A DNA stretch of 64,000 bases from Cetobacterium_A somerae (GTDB taxonomy: Bacteria > Fusobacteriota > Fusobacteriia > Fusobacteriales > Fusobacteriaceae), in the NCBI RefSeq assembly GCF_044784365.2, contig NZ_CP173062.2; one strand, given 5' to 3'. A program made the translations under genes and the position numbers. This document shows positions 18,695 to 27,506 of this stretch, piece after piece; within the stretch, counting starts at the first letter, position 1, and each line of letters opens with the position of its first letter. The notes beneath the pieces are model-generated. The model worked only from the letters and a program-made list of their open reading frames with translations, was not told where the DNA came from and made no database searches.

Positions 18695-20335
18695 TTAAAT
18701 TAAACTTTTTTTATCAATTTGATATTTTTCTATCTTTCTATATAAGGTTGCTACTCCAATTCCTAATTTTTTCGCTACAATTTGTTTAGCATCAGTATCA
18801 GTACCAAATTGTGATAAAGCAGCTATAATCTCTTCTTTTTCAACTTCAGCTATTTTTCTTATTTTTCTAAATTTCATATCTTTTGTTATATGTAACTCTT
18901 TTATTCTTTCAGGAATATTTTCAATGCCAATTTCATTATCATCTGGTGTTAATTCCACTATAACTTTTAAAGCATTATCTAACTCTTTCCAATTTCCTTT
19001 CCACTCACTTTCTATTAAAAGTTTTTTAGCTTTTTCATTTATTCCATCTATTTTTTTATTTTGAATCTTAGAATGTTTTTCTATTAGATATTCTACAATT
19101 TCATCCATATCATCTTTTCTATATTTTAACCCAGGCATCTCTATCTTTACAGAATCAATTGCATAAAATAAATTTTCTATAAATTTATTTTGTCTTACTT
19201 TTTCCAATAAGTCAATTCTTGTTGAAACTATGATTCTCACATCTGATATAATCTGTTTCTCACTATTTTCTGGTATAATCATAGATGTTCTTAAATAGTA
19301 AAGTAATTTTTTTTGTATATGAATTGGCATACATTCAATTTCCTCTATAAATAATGTTCCACCATCTAAATTTTCTAAAAGTCCAATTTTTAAATTTTTA
19401 TTGAAATCATTTCCAAAAATTTTTTCCTCTAAATGTTCTTCATCTTCATCTCTACAATTTATTGAAACATATTTTTTATTTCTTCTTTCTGAAAGATTAT
19501 GTATTAATTTCCCTATAATTTCCTCGTCTGAACCTACTTCACCTTTTATCATAACTGGAATTTTTGAATTTGAAACCATTTTTATTTTCCGATTTAGCTC
19601 TAATATAGCTTTAGATTTTCCTATTAGTAGCTGATCAAAATTATCTTCAAAAACAAATTTATTTGATTTTTTAAAAATAATAAAACTTCTTTTATTTTCA
19701 AAAGATTTTATTTCTGCTTTAACTTCTAGCGAAATATTTCCAATAGATAGGACATAATTATTGTCTTCTTTAAAATTTATTATTACTTTTTTTCCCCTAA
19801 GTTCTTTAAACATACTAAAATATGAATTTGCACTTCTGTTATAATCAATAACTTGTCCATTTTCATTTAATATAAAAACCGCTTTTTTCATTTTTAAAAA
19901 AATTTCATGATATAGCTCTGAATAATTTTCTATAAAAAAACTGTCTGTTATTTGTCTAGAAATCTTTTTCAGAATATCTGTATATAAAGTTATTTTTTCT
20001 AAAATTTCATCTCTTTTAGAAAGAGAAAAACTAAAAATTGATATAGCTCCTAATATTTGTTCTTTATATGTAAGCGGTGTGGCTAATATAATTTTTTTTA
20101 AACAACGATTATTAAAACAAACTTTACATTCTTTATTATTTTTTGGACTTTCTATTAAAATAGTTCTTTTTTCACTTATTACTTTTTCATATAAACACTC
20201 ATCTGAAATTTCCCCTATTCGTTCTTTATAAACTCCAGTGGAAAATACTCTTACTTTGTCTGTATTGACCACTTCAATTTCTATTGCATTTATTTCTGAT
20301 AAAGCTACTAAAAATTCTTGTAAATTAGAATTCAT
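18695..20335 (-). CDS. NtrC-family-like regulator with degenerate AAA+ domain (YgeV/PrdR-type position)
   Basis: A 546-residue regulator. The N-terminal sensor region (1-130) contains C70-x2-C73-x4-C78, a possible metal or redox site. A PAS-like segment (145-225) contains AVFILNENGQVIDYN. The AAA+ region (about 235-450) follows, and a Fis-type helix-turn-helix (about 500-540, VAKKLGIGVATLYRKI) closes the protein. The AAA+ domain is decayed. The Walker A lysine is absent (GEVGSDEE, 265-272), the GAFTGA loop that contacts sigma-54 is missing (FGNDFNKNLKIG, 308-318), and Walker B reads LFIEEI. It therefore probably binds DNA as an ordinary activator or repressor, as TyrR-like proteins do. Its position directly upstream of the purine operon, same strand, suggests that it controls it. 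Confidence 0.85.
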   Translation of the reverse strand: MNSNLQEFLVALSEINAIEIEVVNTDKVRVFSTGVYKERIGEISDECLYEKVISEKRTILIESPKNNKECKVCFNNRCLKKIILATPLTYKEQILGAISIFSFSLSKRDEILEKITLYTDILKKISRQITDSFFIENYSELYHEIFLKMKKAVFILNENGQVIDYNRSANSYFSMFKELRGKKVIINFKEDNNYVLSIGNISLEVKAEIKSFENKRSFIIFKKSNKFVFEDNFDQLLIGKSKAILELNRKIKMVSNSKIPVMIKGEVGSDEEIIGKLIHNLSERRNKKYVSINCRDEDEEHLEEKIFGNDFNKNLKIGLLENLDGGTLFIEEIECMPIHIQKKLLYYLRTSMIIPENSEKQIISDVRIIVSTRIDLLEKVRQNKFIENLFYAIDSVKIEMPGLKYRKDDMDEIVEYLIEKHSKIQNKKIDGINEKAKKLLIESEWKGNWKELDNALKVIVELTPDDNEIGIENIPERIKELHITKDMKFRKIRKIAEVEKEEIIAALSQFGTDTDAKQIVAKKLGIGVATLYRKIEKYQIDKKSLI

Positions 20336-20520
20336 ATTTCTCCCCCTAACAATTACATATTTATTATAAATTTTATAAATAATTTTTTTATTTTTATATA
20401 ATTATATATATAATTATACATTATTATGAATTTATTTTCTATACAAACAGTAATTATATGCAATAACTGAAATTTTAAACAATTATTCTTTATAAATTTC
20501 ACATTAAAATAAAAATATAC

Positions 20521-20551
20521 AAAATAAAAAACAGTTCTTAAAGAACTGTTT
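20521..20551 (-). terminator. Terminator of the S24-repressor gene
   Basis: The stem AAACAGTTC / GAACTGTTT with a 5-base loop is followed, in the minus direction, by an A/T tail rich in T. It lies 32 bases past the repressor stop. The remaining 185 bases up to the NtrC-like gene are very AT-rich and presumably hold that gene's promoter. Confidence 0.7.
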
Positions 20552-20582
20552 CTTGTTTTATATAATCCTCTCTTATTATTTT

Positions 20583-21281
20583 TTAGTGTTTTCTTCTACT
20601 TTCTATAACAGCTCCATAGCATTTTAAATACTCCAATTCTTCGTCAGATATAATGATATCTGAATATCTTTTTTTATCACTATTATCAGATACGAGTCTT
20701 ACTTCATTTTTATTAATTTTAAGTCTTTTTATATATGTTTGATCATGATAACTAAATACACAAACTTTTCCTTCTACCATTCTCATCTGCTTTTGAACGG
20801 GATTAATTATGACTAAATCTCCATCTGATAACGTTGGAAACATTGAATCTCCACTAACTTCTACTAAAAAAGCATTCTTAGGCAATTCTATATTTGAAAT
20901 AGAAGATAATACCTCCGTTCTAGTGTTGTCCTCAAAATTTATATGACCTAATCCTGCTGCTGCTTTACCTAAGACTGGTAAAGTTATTATCTCTGCTTGT
21001 TGCTTATTTTTTTCCTCTTGATTATTTTCATCTAATTTTCTTTTTATTAAATCTGGAGTTCTATCATAAGCAACTATATATCTAATTTCATCTGCTTCTT
21101 TATCTGTTTCAATAAATTTTTCAATAAATCTTTCTACAAAATCATCCTTAGGAATTCTAATTCCTTTTCTATAGTGACCTACTACAGATAGAGAAGAATC
21201 TGTTTGCTTTGCTATATATTCTAATGTATAATTATTTTTCATCATCATTTTTTCTAAATAATTACCAAATTTAGTCTTCAC
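20583..21281 (-). CDS. CI/LexA-like transcriptional repressor (HTH + S24 self-cleaving peptidase)
   Basis: A 232-residue protein. An N-terminal helix-turn-helix (about 15-50, YIAKQTDSSLSVVGHYRKGI) is joined to a C-terminal S24 domain with an AAAGLG cleavage-type site near residue 110, the catalytic serine in VSGDSMFPTLSDGD and the lysine in TYIKRLK. Such repressors lose function by self-cleavage during RecA-type stress signalling. The start is a GTG at 21281 with GGGAGG five bases upstream. A divergent small gene and three palindromic operators lie in the 166-base gap upstream, as in a phage-type switch, but no phage structural genes are nearby. Confidence 0.88.
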   Translation of the reverse strand: MKTKFGNYLEKMMMKNNYTLEYIAKQTDSSLSVVGHYRKGIRIPKDDFVERFIEKFIETDKEADEIRYIVAYDRTPDLIKRKLDENNQEEKNKQQAEIITLPVLGKAAAGLGHINFEDNTRTEVLSSISNIELPKNAFLVEVSGDSMFPTLSDGDLVIINPVQKQMRMVEGKVCVFSYHDQTYIKRLKINKNEVRLVSDNSDKKRYSDIIISDEELEYLKCYGAVIESRRKH

Positions 21282-21324
21282 ATTATCCTCCCTTCTTATT
21301 TTTTAATTTATTATACTATTTTTC

Positions 21325-21425
21325 TACAAAAATGTAAAAAAATATTTGATTTTTTTTCTACATTAAAGTATAATTCTAATAGATGAATTTTAAATTTTTT
21401 TATTTTTTTCTTATACATTTATGTA
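21325..21425. promoter_or_regulatory. Triple operator between the S24 repressor and the divergent small gene
   Basis: Three 12-base sites of the form TACA-N4-TGTA: TACAAAAATGTA (21325-21336), TACATTAAAGTA (21359-21370, one half imperfect) and TACATTTATGTA (21414-21425). Each is extended by a flanking TTTTCT or GAAAA tract. Spacing start-to-start is 34 and 55 bases. They are the obvious candidates for binding by the adjacent repressor and would control both divergent promoters. Confidence 0.65.
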
Positions 21426-21447
21426 GAAAATTTGAGGAGGAGTATTA

Positions 21448-21579
21448 ATGAGATTTAAAAGAGTTTCTAATCACTTTTGGAGAGTTGAATCTAATGGAGT
21501 TTTTATTGTTGGAACTTGGGAGCAGTGTCAAAAAGAACTACTTAATTTATGCTTAGATAAATGTCTTTTAAAAAATTAA
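21448..21579 (+). CDS. 43-residue ORF, unknown, divergent from the S24 repressor
   Basis: A short frame starting at an ATG preceded by GAGGAGG (spacing 6) and ending at TAA 21577-21579. The product is basic at the start (MRFKRVSNHFWRV), has a central VFIVGTWEQC segment and three cysteines. I do not recognise a family. The strong ribosome site, its position right behind the operator cluster and the full agreement of frame and stop make translation likely. It could be a Cro-like or antirepressor-type partner, but no helix-turn-helix can be claimed. Confidence 0.5.
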   Translation: MRFKRVSNHFWRVESNGVFIVGTWEQCQKELLNLCLDKCLLKN

Positions 21580-21655
21580 TTTCTCTTTTTTCTAGAGATT
21601 AAGTAAATTTTATTATATAATATATAGTAAATTAAATTTAATCTTGGAGGTTTTT

Positions 21656-22336
21656 ATGATTTTTGGTAAAAAAATTAAAATAAATTTTGAAAATACAGAT
21701 AATGGTATAAAACTATCAATTATAAATTTTCCTAAAAATATATCAATAACTGCTTTAGATTTTGGAAAAGATTTAGCTAAAAGAACTATGGAAGGTTATT
21801 CTCCTAATCCTGAAGAAGAAATTGATGTTATTTCTGGAATTATAGATGAAAAAACTAATGGTGAAGATATTGTATTTATCTATACACATGGTGATTTACC
21901 TTCAGCTATGATTTTAGTTGGAGCTTTGTGTAAAAAACTTCTGTTAGAGATTCCTACAGTAAATCCTCTTGAAATTGGAGGAATATTTCATGGTGAAAAA
22001 AATGAAGCATACATTAGAGTAGCTATACAAAAGATGATTATTACTAACGATGCTCTAGGTAGCTCATTAGAAATAAATCTACCTCAAAATACTGATATGA
22101 ATAAATTTAAAAGTATTTTTTCTGAAATAGCTTTCTCTTTAATTCCTGAAGTTCAAAGTATTCAATTTGGATTAGGTACTGCTATTTCTAAAAAAGCAAA
22201 TTCTAATTTAAATATACAACCTAAAAGAGTTGAAATTTCTTTAGCTCCTCATATAGAGAGTAAGATCCCTGCTTTAGCTTTAGTTTATGATATTGTTTTT
22301 CAAAGTATTACAATTTTCTCATTATTAAATAGTTAG
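21656..22336 (+). CDS. Hypothetical 226-residue protein
   Basis: I do not recognise the family. The start at 21656 has GGAGG six bases upstream; a longer frame from 21644 would place its start codon on that site. The product is a soluble, mixed alpha/beta protein without signal peptide. Notable stretches are FIYTHGDLPSAMILVGALC (about 75-95) and a repeated fold-like organisation, with two similar beta-rich halves around IKLSIINFP and LEINLPQN. It is 76 bases behind the 43-aa ORF and may be under the same repressor. A strong terminator follows. Confidence 0.6.
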   Translation: MIFGKKIKINFENTDNGIKLSIINFPKNISITALDFGKDLAKRTMEGYSPNPEEEIDVISGIIDEKTNGEDIVFIYTHGDLPSAMILVGALCKKLLLEIPTVNPLEIGGIFHGEKNEAYIRVAIQKMIITNDALGSSLEINLPQNTDMNKFKSIFSEIAFSLIPEVQSIQFGLGTAISKKANSNLNIQPKRVEISLAPHIESKIPALALVYDIVFQSITIFSLLNS

Positions 22337-22343
22337 ATATTTT

Positions 22344-22377
22344 GGGTAGTATTAACTGTATTTTACTACCCTTTTTT
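22344..22377 (+). terminator. Rho-independent terminator
   Basis: The stem GGGTAGTA / TACTACCC is followed by CTTTTTTATTTTT, eight bases after the hypothetical protein's stop. Confidence 0.88.
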
Positions 22378-22677
22378 ATTTTTTTGTTTCAATAAATTCA
22401 TTTTATGAATATTGACTATTTATTTTTTCTATATTTATTTTTTCTGTTTTTTTAATATTAATTTCACATATTTTTGAACAAACTTTTTTTTATATTTTAA
22501 ATAGAATTTTATACTCTTCTCTATTTTTAAGCATTTTCAAACAATAAAAAAAAATTTATATAATTAAAAAATCAGAAATTAATTTCACATTGAAACAATA
22601 TATTTTACTTTGTTCATATATAAAAAGTATTATAATTATATACAAAGTTTAGTAACAGTACTTTTAGGAGGTAAAAA
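22378..22677 (+). promoter_or_regulatory. 300-base AT-rich gap with a candidate glutaminase promoter
   Basis: No gene is seen here. A candidate promoter is TTGTTC (22610-22615) and TATAAT (22631-22636) with a short 15-base spacer. TTTAGGAGG stands six bases before the glutaminase ATG. The rest is T-rich with no clear structure. Confidence 0.4.
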
Positions 22678-23592
22678 ATGCAAGAATTACTAAAAGAATT
22701 AGTTGAAAAACACAGAAAGACAACTGAATTAGGGAAAGTCGCAAGTTATATCCCTGAATTAGAAAAAACAAACCCCAGAAATCTTGGAATATATATTTTA
22801 GATAATGAGGGAAATGAATACTTTGCTGGAGATTATGATAATAAATTCACAGTACAAAGTATCTCTAAAGTAGTTGCGCTTATGTTAGCTATTTTAGATA
22901 ATGGAGAGGAATATGTATTCTCTAAAGTTGGAATGGACCCTAGTGGAGACCCATTTAACTCTATTAGAAAATTAGAAACATCTAGTAGAAGAAAACCATA
23001 TAATCCTATGATTAATGCTGGAGCTATCGTTGTATCTTCTATGATTAAAGGTGATGATGCAAAGGATAAATTCAATCGACTTCTTGAATTTTTCAAAAAA
23101 ATAACAGAAGACCCATCTCTTGAACTAAACCCAAAGGTTTATTTAAGTGAATCTGAAACAGGAAATAAAAATAGAGCTATGGGATATTATTTGAAATCTG
23201 AGGGAATTATCACAGGAAATGTAGAGGAAGCTTTAGAAGTTTATTTTAAGCAATGTTCTATTGATGTCACTGCAAAAACAATTGCAAAACTAGGTTTATT
23301 TCTAGCTAATGAAGGACAAACTAGTACTGGCGAACAAGTTGTTTCTAATAGAGTTAGCCGAATTGTAAAAACACTTATGGTTACATGTGGAATGTATGAT
23401 AACTCTGGTGAGTTTGCTGTAAGAGTTGGTTTACCGTCAAAAAGTGGAGTTGGTGGAGGAATCGTTTCCGTTGTTCCTCATAAAATGGGAATTGGTATTT
23501 ACTCACCTGCTCTTGATCAAAAAGGAAATCCTATAGCTGGAGTATGTCTTTTAGAAGACCTATGCAATGAGCTTAAATGTAGAATATTCTAA
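22678..23592 (+). CDS. glsA: Glutaminase
   Basis: A 304-residue serine-dependent beta-lactamase-like glutaminase converting glutamine to glutamate and ammonia. The catalytic S61-x-x-K64 is in TVQSISKV. YNPMINAGAI, SETGNKNRAM and GVGGGIVSVVP mark the other conserved active-site segments, and the length is standard. It is followed by an AGCS symporter gene 39 bases later with its own GGAGG site. The pair probably imports and hydrolyses glutamine, useful for acid resistance or for fermenting the glutamate produced. Confidence 0.95.
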   Translation: MQELLKELVEKHRKTTELGKVASYIPELEKTNPRNLGIYILDNEGNEYFAGDYDNKFTVQSISKVVALMLAILDNGEEYVFSKVGMDPSGDPFNSIRKLETSSRRKPYNPMINAGAIVVSSMIKGDDAKDKFNRLLEFFKKITEDPSLELNPKVYLSESETGNKNRAMGYYLKSEGIITGNVEEALEVYFKQCSIDVTAKTIAKLGLFLANEGQTSTGEQVVSNRVSRIVKTLMVTCGMYDNSGEFAVRVGLPSKSGVGGGIVSVVPHKMGIGIYSPALDQKGNPIAGVCLLEDLCNELKCRIF

Positions 23593-23631
23593 ACACACAC
23601 ACAATTTATTATATATTATATAGGAGGAACA

Positions 23632-25020
23632 ATGAATATTATCAACACACTTAACAACATTTTATGGTCTTATGTTTTAATCGCAGTTCTTATTATTTCA
23701 GGATTATATTTCACTTTTAAATTAAAGTTTGCAAATATAACTGAGATTAAAGAGATGTTTAAAGTAATGCTTGAAAAAGGAAATGGAAAAGGTGTTTCAC
23801 CATTCCAAGCATTTTGCATTAGTGCTGGTTCTAAAGTTGGAACTGGTAGTTTAGCAGGAGTTGCCCTTGCTATATCTGTTGGTGGACCGGGATCTATATT
23901 TTGGATGTGGATTTTAGCTTTAGTAGCTGGTAGTTTGAGTTTAGTTGAAAATACTTTAGCTCAAATTTATAAAAAGAAAGAGGATGGAATCTTTGTTGGT
24001 GGACCAGCTTATTATATGGAATTAGGTATGAATAAAAAATATCTTGGTGTAGCTTTTTCCATTCTTATTACAATAACTTATGGTTTTATTTTTAATGCTG
24101 TTCAAGCTAATACAATTACAGTAGCTTTTCAACATGCGTATGGTATAAATCAATTTTATGGAGCTATTATTTTAACTGTATTAACAGCTATAATCATTTT
24201 AGGAGGAGCTCATAGAATTGCAAAAGTTTCAGAGATTATTGTTCCAATTATGGGTGTATTTTATTTAGTAGTTGCTATTTTTATAGTTTTAAAGAACATT
24301 GCAGCTCTTCCTGGAGTACTTTCATTAATTATGACAAACGCTTTTGATCCAGCTGCTGCTGGTGGAGGTGCTCTTGGAGTTATTGTTATGGAAGGTATTA
24401 AAAGAGGTCTTTTTTCAAATGAAGCTGGTATGGGATCAACTCCAAACGCTGGAGCTAGTGCTTCTACAGATCACCCTTTCAAACAGGGATTAGTTCAAAC
24501 TTTAGGAGTTTATGTTACTACATTAGCTATTTGTTCTGCTACAGCTTTTATCATTCTTTTCTCTGGAGTATTAGGAACTACTACTCATAAAGGAATTGAA
24601 TTAACTCAAACTGCTATGATACATGAACTTGGAATTTTTGGTAGAATTTTCTTGATGGCTTGTATATTTTTATTTGCTTTTTCATCAGTTATTGGAAATT
24701 ACTTCTACGGAATTGTTAATATAGCCTATACTGAAAAAAAATGGTTAGAAAACCCATTTAAAGTTGTTGCTCTTGCTATGGTTTTCTGGGGTTCTATCAA
24801 AGATGCTCCATCTGTTTGGGCTATGGCTGATTTATTTATGGCATTCATGGCACTTTTCAATATATATGCTATTACTAAACTTAGAGTTCCTGCTATTGAA
24901 TGTATTCATCACTATTTAGAAGAAAGAAAAGCCAAAAGAAACCCTGTTTTCACCAAGAACGTTCTTTCTAACTCTACAGGTGTAGAGTGCTGGGATGATA
25001 AAGGAGAAGTTTCTCTTTAA
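23632..25020 (+). CDS. AGCS-family Na+:alanine/glycine/glutamine symporter
   Basis: A 462-residue membrane protein with about 11 helices. AGCS signatures are GSKVGTGSLAGVALAISVGGPG in the first third, GPAYYMELG, and GLFSNEAGMGSTPNAGASA near residue 265. It is co-transcribed with glutaminase, which suggests that the transported substrate is glutamine rather than alanine. A paralogue is encoded near 52 kb. The C-terminal VECWD tail is shared with that paralogue. Confidence 0.9.
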   Translation: MNIINTLNNILWSYVLIAVLIISGLYFTFKLKFANITEIKEMFKVMLEKGNGKGVSPFQAFCISAGSKVGTGSLAGVALAISVGGPGSIFWMWILALVAGSLSLVENTLAQIYKKKEDGIFVGGPAYYMELGMNKKYLGVAFSILITITYGFIFNAVQANTITVAFQHAYGINQFYGAIILTVLTAIIILGGAHRIAKVSEIIVPIMGVFYLVVAIFIVLKNIAALPGVLSLIMTNAFDPAAAGGGALGVIVMEGIKRGLFSNEAGMGSTPNAGASASTDHPFKQGLVQTLGVYVTTLAICSATAFIILFSGVLGTTTHKGIELTQTAMIHELGIFGRIFLMACIFLFAFSSVIGNYFYGIVNIAYTEKKWLENPFKVVALAMVFWGSIKDAPSVWAMADLFMAFMALFNIYAITKLRVPAIECIHHYLEERKAKRNPVFTKNVLSNSTGVECWDDKGEVSL

Positions 25021-25052
25021 TTCTCTAAATATATAAGATAATTTATAAACTA

Positions 25053-25085
25053 AAATGGATGGACAATTGAGTCCATCCATTTTTA
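25053..25085. terminator. Bidirectional terminator between glutamine and pectin operons
   Basis: A 12-bp stem (AAATGGATGGAC / GTCCATCCATTT) with a 6-base loop, flanked by A and T runs, lies between two convergent genes and overlaps the stop of the pectinesterase gene. Confidence 0.88.
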
Positions 25086-25976
25086 TATATTCCAATTTTC
25101 AAACAATTTTTCTTTAGAGTAATTTTTCATCTCTTCTTTTAATAAAACTCTTCTTTTTATATTTACAATACTTCCTTCACCATAATTATTATACTCATAA
25201 AATCTAGCGTCATCTGGAGAAAATCCTGACATTGAATCCCAACCTTCCTCTTTTATGTGTGAACCTAAATATGAGTTCATAACTATTGCACTTGGATTAT
25301 ATCCTGCTCTTTTTCCTGGATGCCAAGGTCTACCTATAAAAATTGTATTGCTTTCTCCATCACTATCAAATTTACAATTATTAAAGATGTATCCTATCTC
25401 TTGATTGTAAAGTGTTGATGGGGCCATTACATAACCAACTCCCTCATCTCTTTTCTTTGAAAAAATATTACAATTTTCAAAATAAGCCTGTGCTCCTCCA
25501 AAAATAAAATCTACATTTCCTTCTATATAACTATCTTTATAATATTGTCTTCCTTTATTTGCGTACAAAGTATCTTGATATCCCAAAAATTCACACCCTA
25601 TAAATAGAGATTTATCTGCATCATTTTTTAAAGCTACAGCCTGTTTATCCTTTAAAAATGATTTTGGATAACCAAAGTCATTTTTAAAAACTATATTTTC
25701 AGCTTTAAATCCTTTAGCATTTGATGTTAATGTTACTGTTGCACTTCCACTTGTTCCATAAGTTTTAGCAGAATCTTCTCTCATTAAAGTTCCTGATGCA
25801 TCACTCCAAACTAAAATAACTTTTCCCTTTTCTTCTCCAACTAGTGTTATATTTGGTTTATCAATTAATATTTTCTCTCGATATATACCATTTTTTAAAT
25901 ATATTACAACTTGATGATGTTGAATACTATCAATTATATTTTGAATACTTTCATCATTATTAACTTGTATTAACAT
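25083..25976 (-). CDS. Pectinesterase (CE8), apparently cytoplasmic
   Basis: A 297-residue right-handed beta-helix esterase removing methyl groups from polygalacturonate. Catalytic signatures are complete: GYQDTLYA (transition-state glutamine), NVDFIFGGAQAYFENC (catalytic aspartates) and FIGRPWHPG (arginine). The N-terminus MLIQVNNDESIQ has no signal peptide and starts directly with the helix cap, so it should act inside the cell on short imported methyl-oligogalacturonides. It is the last gene of the minus pectin operon, 12 bases behind the altronate dehydratase. Confidence 0.9.
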   Translation of the reverse strand: MLIQVNNDESIQNIIDSIQHHQVVIYLKNGIYREKILIDKPNITLVGEEKGKVILVWSDASGTLMREDSAKTYGTSGSATVTLTSNAKGFKAENIVFKNDFGYPKSFLKDKQAVALKNDADKSLFIGCEFLGYQDTLYANKGRQYYKDSYIEGNVDFIFGGAQAYFENCNIFSKKRDEGVGYVMAPSTLYNQEIGYIFNNCKFDSDGESNTIFIGRPWHPGKRAGYNPSAIVMNSYLGSHIKEEGWDSMSGFSPDDARFYEYNNYGEGSIVNIKRRVLLKEEMKNYSKEKLFENWNI

Positions 25977-25988
25977 CTATCCTCCCTC

Positions 25989-27479
25989 TTAAAGAGTCAC
26001 ACCATTTTTAAAAATAGCGATTTCTTTAAAATTATTTATTTCATTATTTGTTTTTCTACCTTCAACTACTTCTATTATATAATCAACGAATTCATCTAGC
26101 AATTCTTTCATTGTAACATTGCTATCTAATAGTTTTCCTGCATCAAAATCAATCCATTTTGGCTTTTTCTTTGCCAGTTCAGTATTTGTTGATATTTTTA
26201 TTGTTGGAACAAATCCACCATACGGAGTTCCCCGTCCTGTTGTAAAAAGAACTATATGAGCTCCAGCTGCTCCTAATGCTGTAGTAGCAACCAAGTCATT
26301 CCCTGGCGCCTCAAGAAGTACCAATCCTTTAGATTTGACTACCTCTCCATATCTTAATACATCTTTGACTTTAGAAATACCTGATTTTTGAGTACACCCC
26401 AAGGATTTATCTTCTAGTGTTGATATTCCACCCTCTTTATTTCCAGGAGATGGATTTTCATAAATAGACTGATTATACGAGATAAAGTATTTTTTAAAAT
26501 CATTAACCATATCTACTGTTTTATTAAATATATCTTTATTAATACATCTTTTCATAAGTAAAGTTTCTGCTCCAAACATTTCTGGAACTTCTGTCAAAAT
26601 TGTTGTCCCATCATGTTCGACTATATAGTCTGAGAATTCCCCTACTAGTGGATTTGCAGTTATTCCAGAAAATCCATCTGACCCTCCGCATTCAAGTCCT
26701 ACAACTAAATCTCCGAACTCTTTTTCAACTCTTGATTCAGAAATAACTTTATCGTATAACTCTTTTAAAAGTTCTACACCTTCCTCTATTTCATCTTCGG
26801 AATCTTGAGCTATCAAAAATCTAACTCTTTCTTTATCAAACTCACCTAAAGTTTCTTTGAACTCTTTCACTTGATTATTTTCACAACCAAGCCCTAAAAC
26901 TAAAACTCCTCCTGCATTTGGATGTGTCACTATATTTTGAAGTGTTGTTCTAGTTGTTATATGATCCTTTCCTAACTGTGAGCACCCGTAATTATGTTTA
27001 AAAACATTTAATCCATCTACTTTTGATATATCAAATCTCTTTTTAAACTCTTCTATTATATTTTCTCCAATCCCATTTACACATCCTACAGTTGGAATAA
27101 TCCACAACTCATTTCTAATACCTATCTTATTATTTTTTCTTAAATACACATTTACTTTTTTTCTTTTAGCTCCTTCTAAATCTACACCTTCTAAATCTCC
27201 ATATGAATATGTATCTAAATCATTCAAATTTGTTTTCAAATTATGTGTATGTATCCATTGACCTGCTTCTACATCTTTCAAAGTATGACCTATTGGCATT
27301 CCATATTTTATTACATCTTTATTTTTTCCCAACAACTCTAAAGTAAACTTATGACCTTTTTTTATATCCTCTTTTAATTTAATTTTTAAATCTTCAACCT
27401 CTACAATTTCTCCTTTATTTATAGGTAAAAGGGCAACTGCAACATTATCTTTTTTATTTATTCGTATACATTTTTTCAT
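25989..27479 (-). CDS. uxaA: Altronate dehydratase
   Basis: A 496-residue enzyme dehydrating D-altronate to 2-keto-3-deoxygluconate in galacturonate catabolism. An N-terminal SAF domain (1-85) is joined to the GD_AH hydro-lyase domain with GIRNELWIIPTVGCVNG, NVFKHNYGCSQLGKDH and LECGGSDGFSGITANP. Length fits UxaA (about 495) better than galactarate dehydratase. Uronate isomerase and altronate oxidoreductase are not in the window and must be encoded elsewhere. It lies between pectinesterase and polygalacturonase genes. Confidence 0.9.
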   Translation of the reverse strand: MKKCIRINKKDNVAVALLPINKGEIVEVEDLKIKLKEDIKKGHKFTLELLGKNKDVIKYGMPIGHTLKDVEAGQWIHTHNLKTNLNDLDTYSYGDLEGVDLEGAKRKKVNVYLRKNNKIGIRNELWIIPTVGCVNGIGENIIEEFKKRFDISKVDGLNVFKHNYGCSQLGKDHITTRTTLQNIVTHPNAGGVLVLGLGCENNQVKEFKETLGEFDKERVRFLIAQDSEDEIEEGVELLKELYDKVISESRVEKEFGDLVVGLECGGSDGFSGITANPLVGEFSDYIVEHDGTTILTEVPEMFGAETLLMKRCINKDIFNKTVDMVNDFKKYFISYNQSIYENPSPGNKEGGISTLEDKSLGCTQKSGISKVKDVLRYGEVVKSKGLVLLEAPGNDLVATTALGAAGAHIVLFTTGRGTPYGGFVPTIKISTNTELAKKKPKWIDFDAGKLLDSNVTMKELLDEFVDYIIEVVEGRKTNNEINNFKEIAIFKNGVTL

Positions 27480-27506
27480 TTTACCGTACCCCTTTAAAGA
27501 GTTATC

